A stretch of DNA of 13,582 nucleotides from REEP01 sp964517265. GTDB lineage: Bacteria; Pseudomonadota; Alphaproteobacteria; Rhodospirillales; Defluviicoccaceae. The stretch is from contig CAZFBS010000060.1 in assembly GCA_964517265.1 (NCBI GenBank), forward strand, positions 1 through 13,582. Reading direction: 5' to 3'. The translations under genes and the position numbers were made by a program. Below, piece after piece: positions 13,581-13,582 of this stretch. How positions within the stretch are numbered: the stretch's first letter is position 1; each line of letters starts with the position of its first letter. The notes below the pieces were generated by a model. The model was given only the letters and a program-made list of their open reading frames with translations, was not told the DNA's origin and made no database searches.

Positions 13581-13582
13581 CT

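Noticed and set aside
1..13582. CRISPR array, transposase or IS element
   Set aside because: No regularly spaced repeats, transposase motifs or terminal inverted repeats were found; the only clear direct repeat is the 42-bp tRNA duplication.

Overview
This is a GC-rich bacterial chromosome segment with a short AT-richer insertion near its left end. A Tat-dependent TRAP solute-binding protein, degenerate EAL proteins, a bacteriohemerythrin and a fused HldE fit an alphaproteobacterium, perhaps of the Rhodospirillales. That placement is inference from gene style, not from a marker gene.

Left region (1-2699): an intact tRNA-Arg(CCU) on the minus strand is followed by a compact island of about 2.6 kb. 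A 42-bp exact direct repeat bounds it. The repeat is the anticodon-to-5' half of the tRNA plus one base, at 38-79 and again at 2658-2699. The island carries an unrecognised 379-aa gene (+), a 217-aa helical DUF6988-like gene (-), a divergent tRNA-Trp(CCA)-like sequence just upstream of the latter, and the broken 5' end of a tyrosine-recombinase integrase next to the right repeat. The sequence right of the truncated tRNA copy still has a promoter-like element at the right place for the original tRNA. The insertion therefore seems to have rebuilt the tRNA 5' half and replaced its upstream region.

Backbone (2700-9330): pip (proline iminopeptidase, -) diverges from an exported thermonuclease-like protein (+). 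A four-gene minus-strand cluster follows. Read in transcription order from about 9010 down to 4822, it encodes two tandem degenerate EAL-domain proteins (overlapping by 23 bp), an ABC ATPase and its ABC-2 permease (ATGA overlap). The EAL pair lacks the full catalytic set and probably has a structural or signalling role rather than c-di-GMP hydrolysis.

Right region (9331-13582): a PPP-family phosphatase (+), a Tat-exported TakP-like TRAP binding protein without membrane partners in the window (+), a bacteriohemerythrin with all seven iron ligands (-), and the bifunctional heptose kinase/adenylyltransferase hldE (+) for LPS inner-core precursor synthesis. A ribosome-binding site at the extreme right edge suggests another plus-strand gene just outside.

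The most novel part is the mini-island: two small cargo genes and a tRNA-like gene at a 5'-half tRNA attachment site, with the integrase reduced to a stub.
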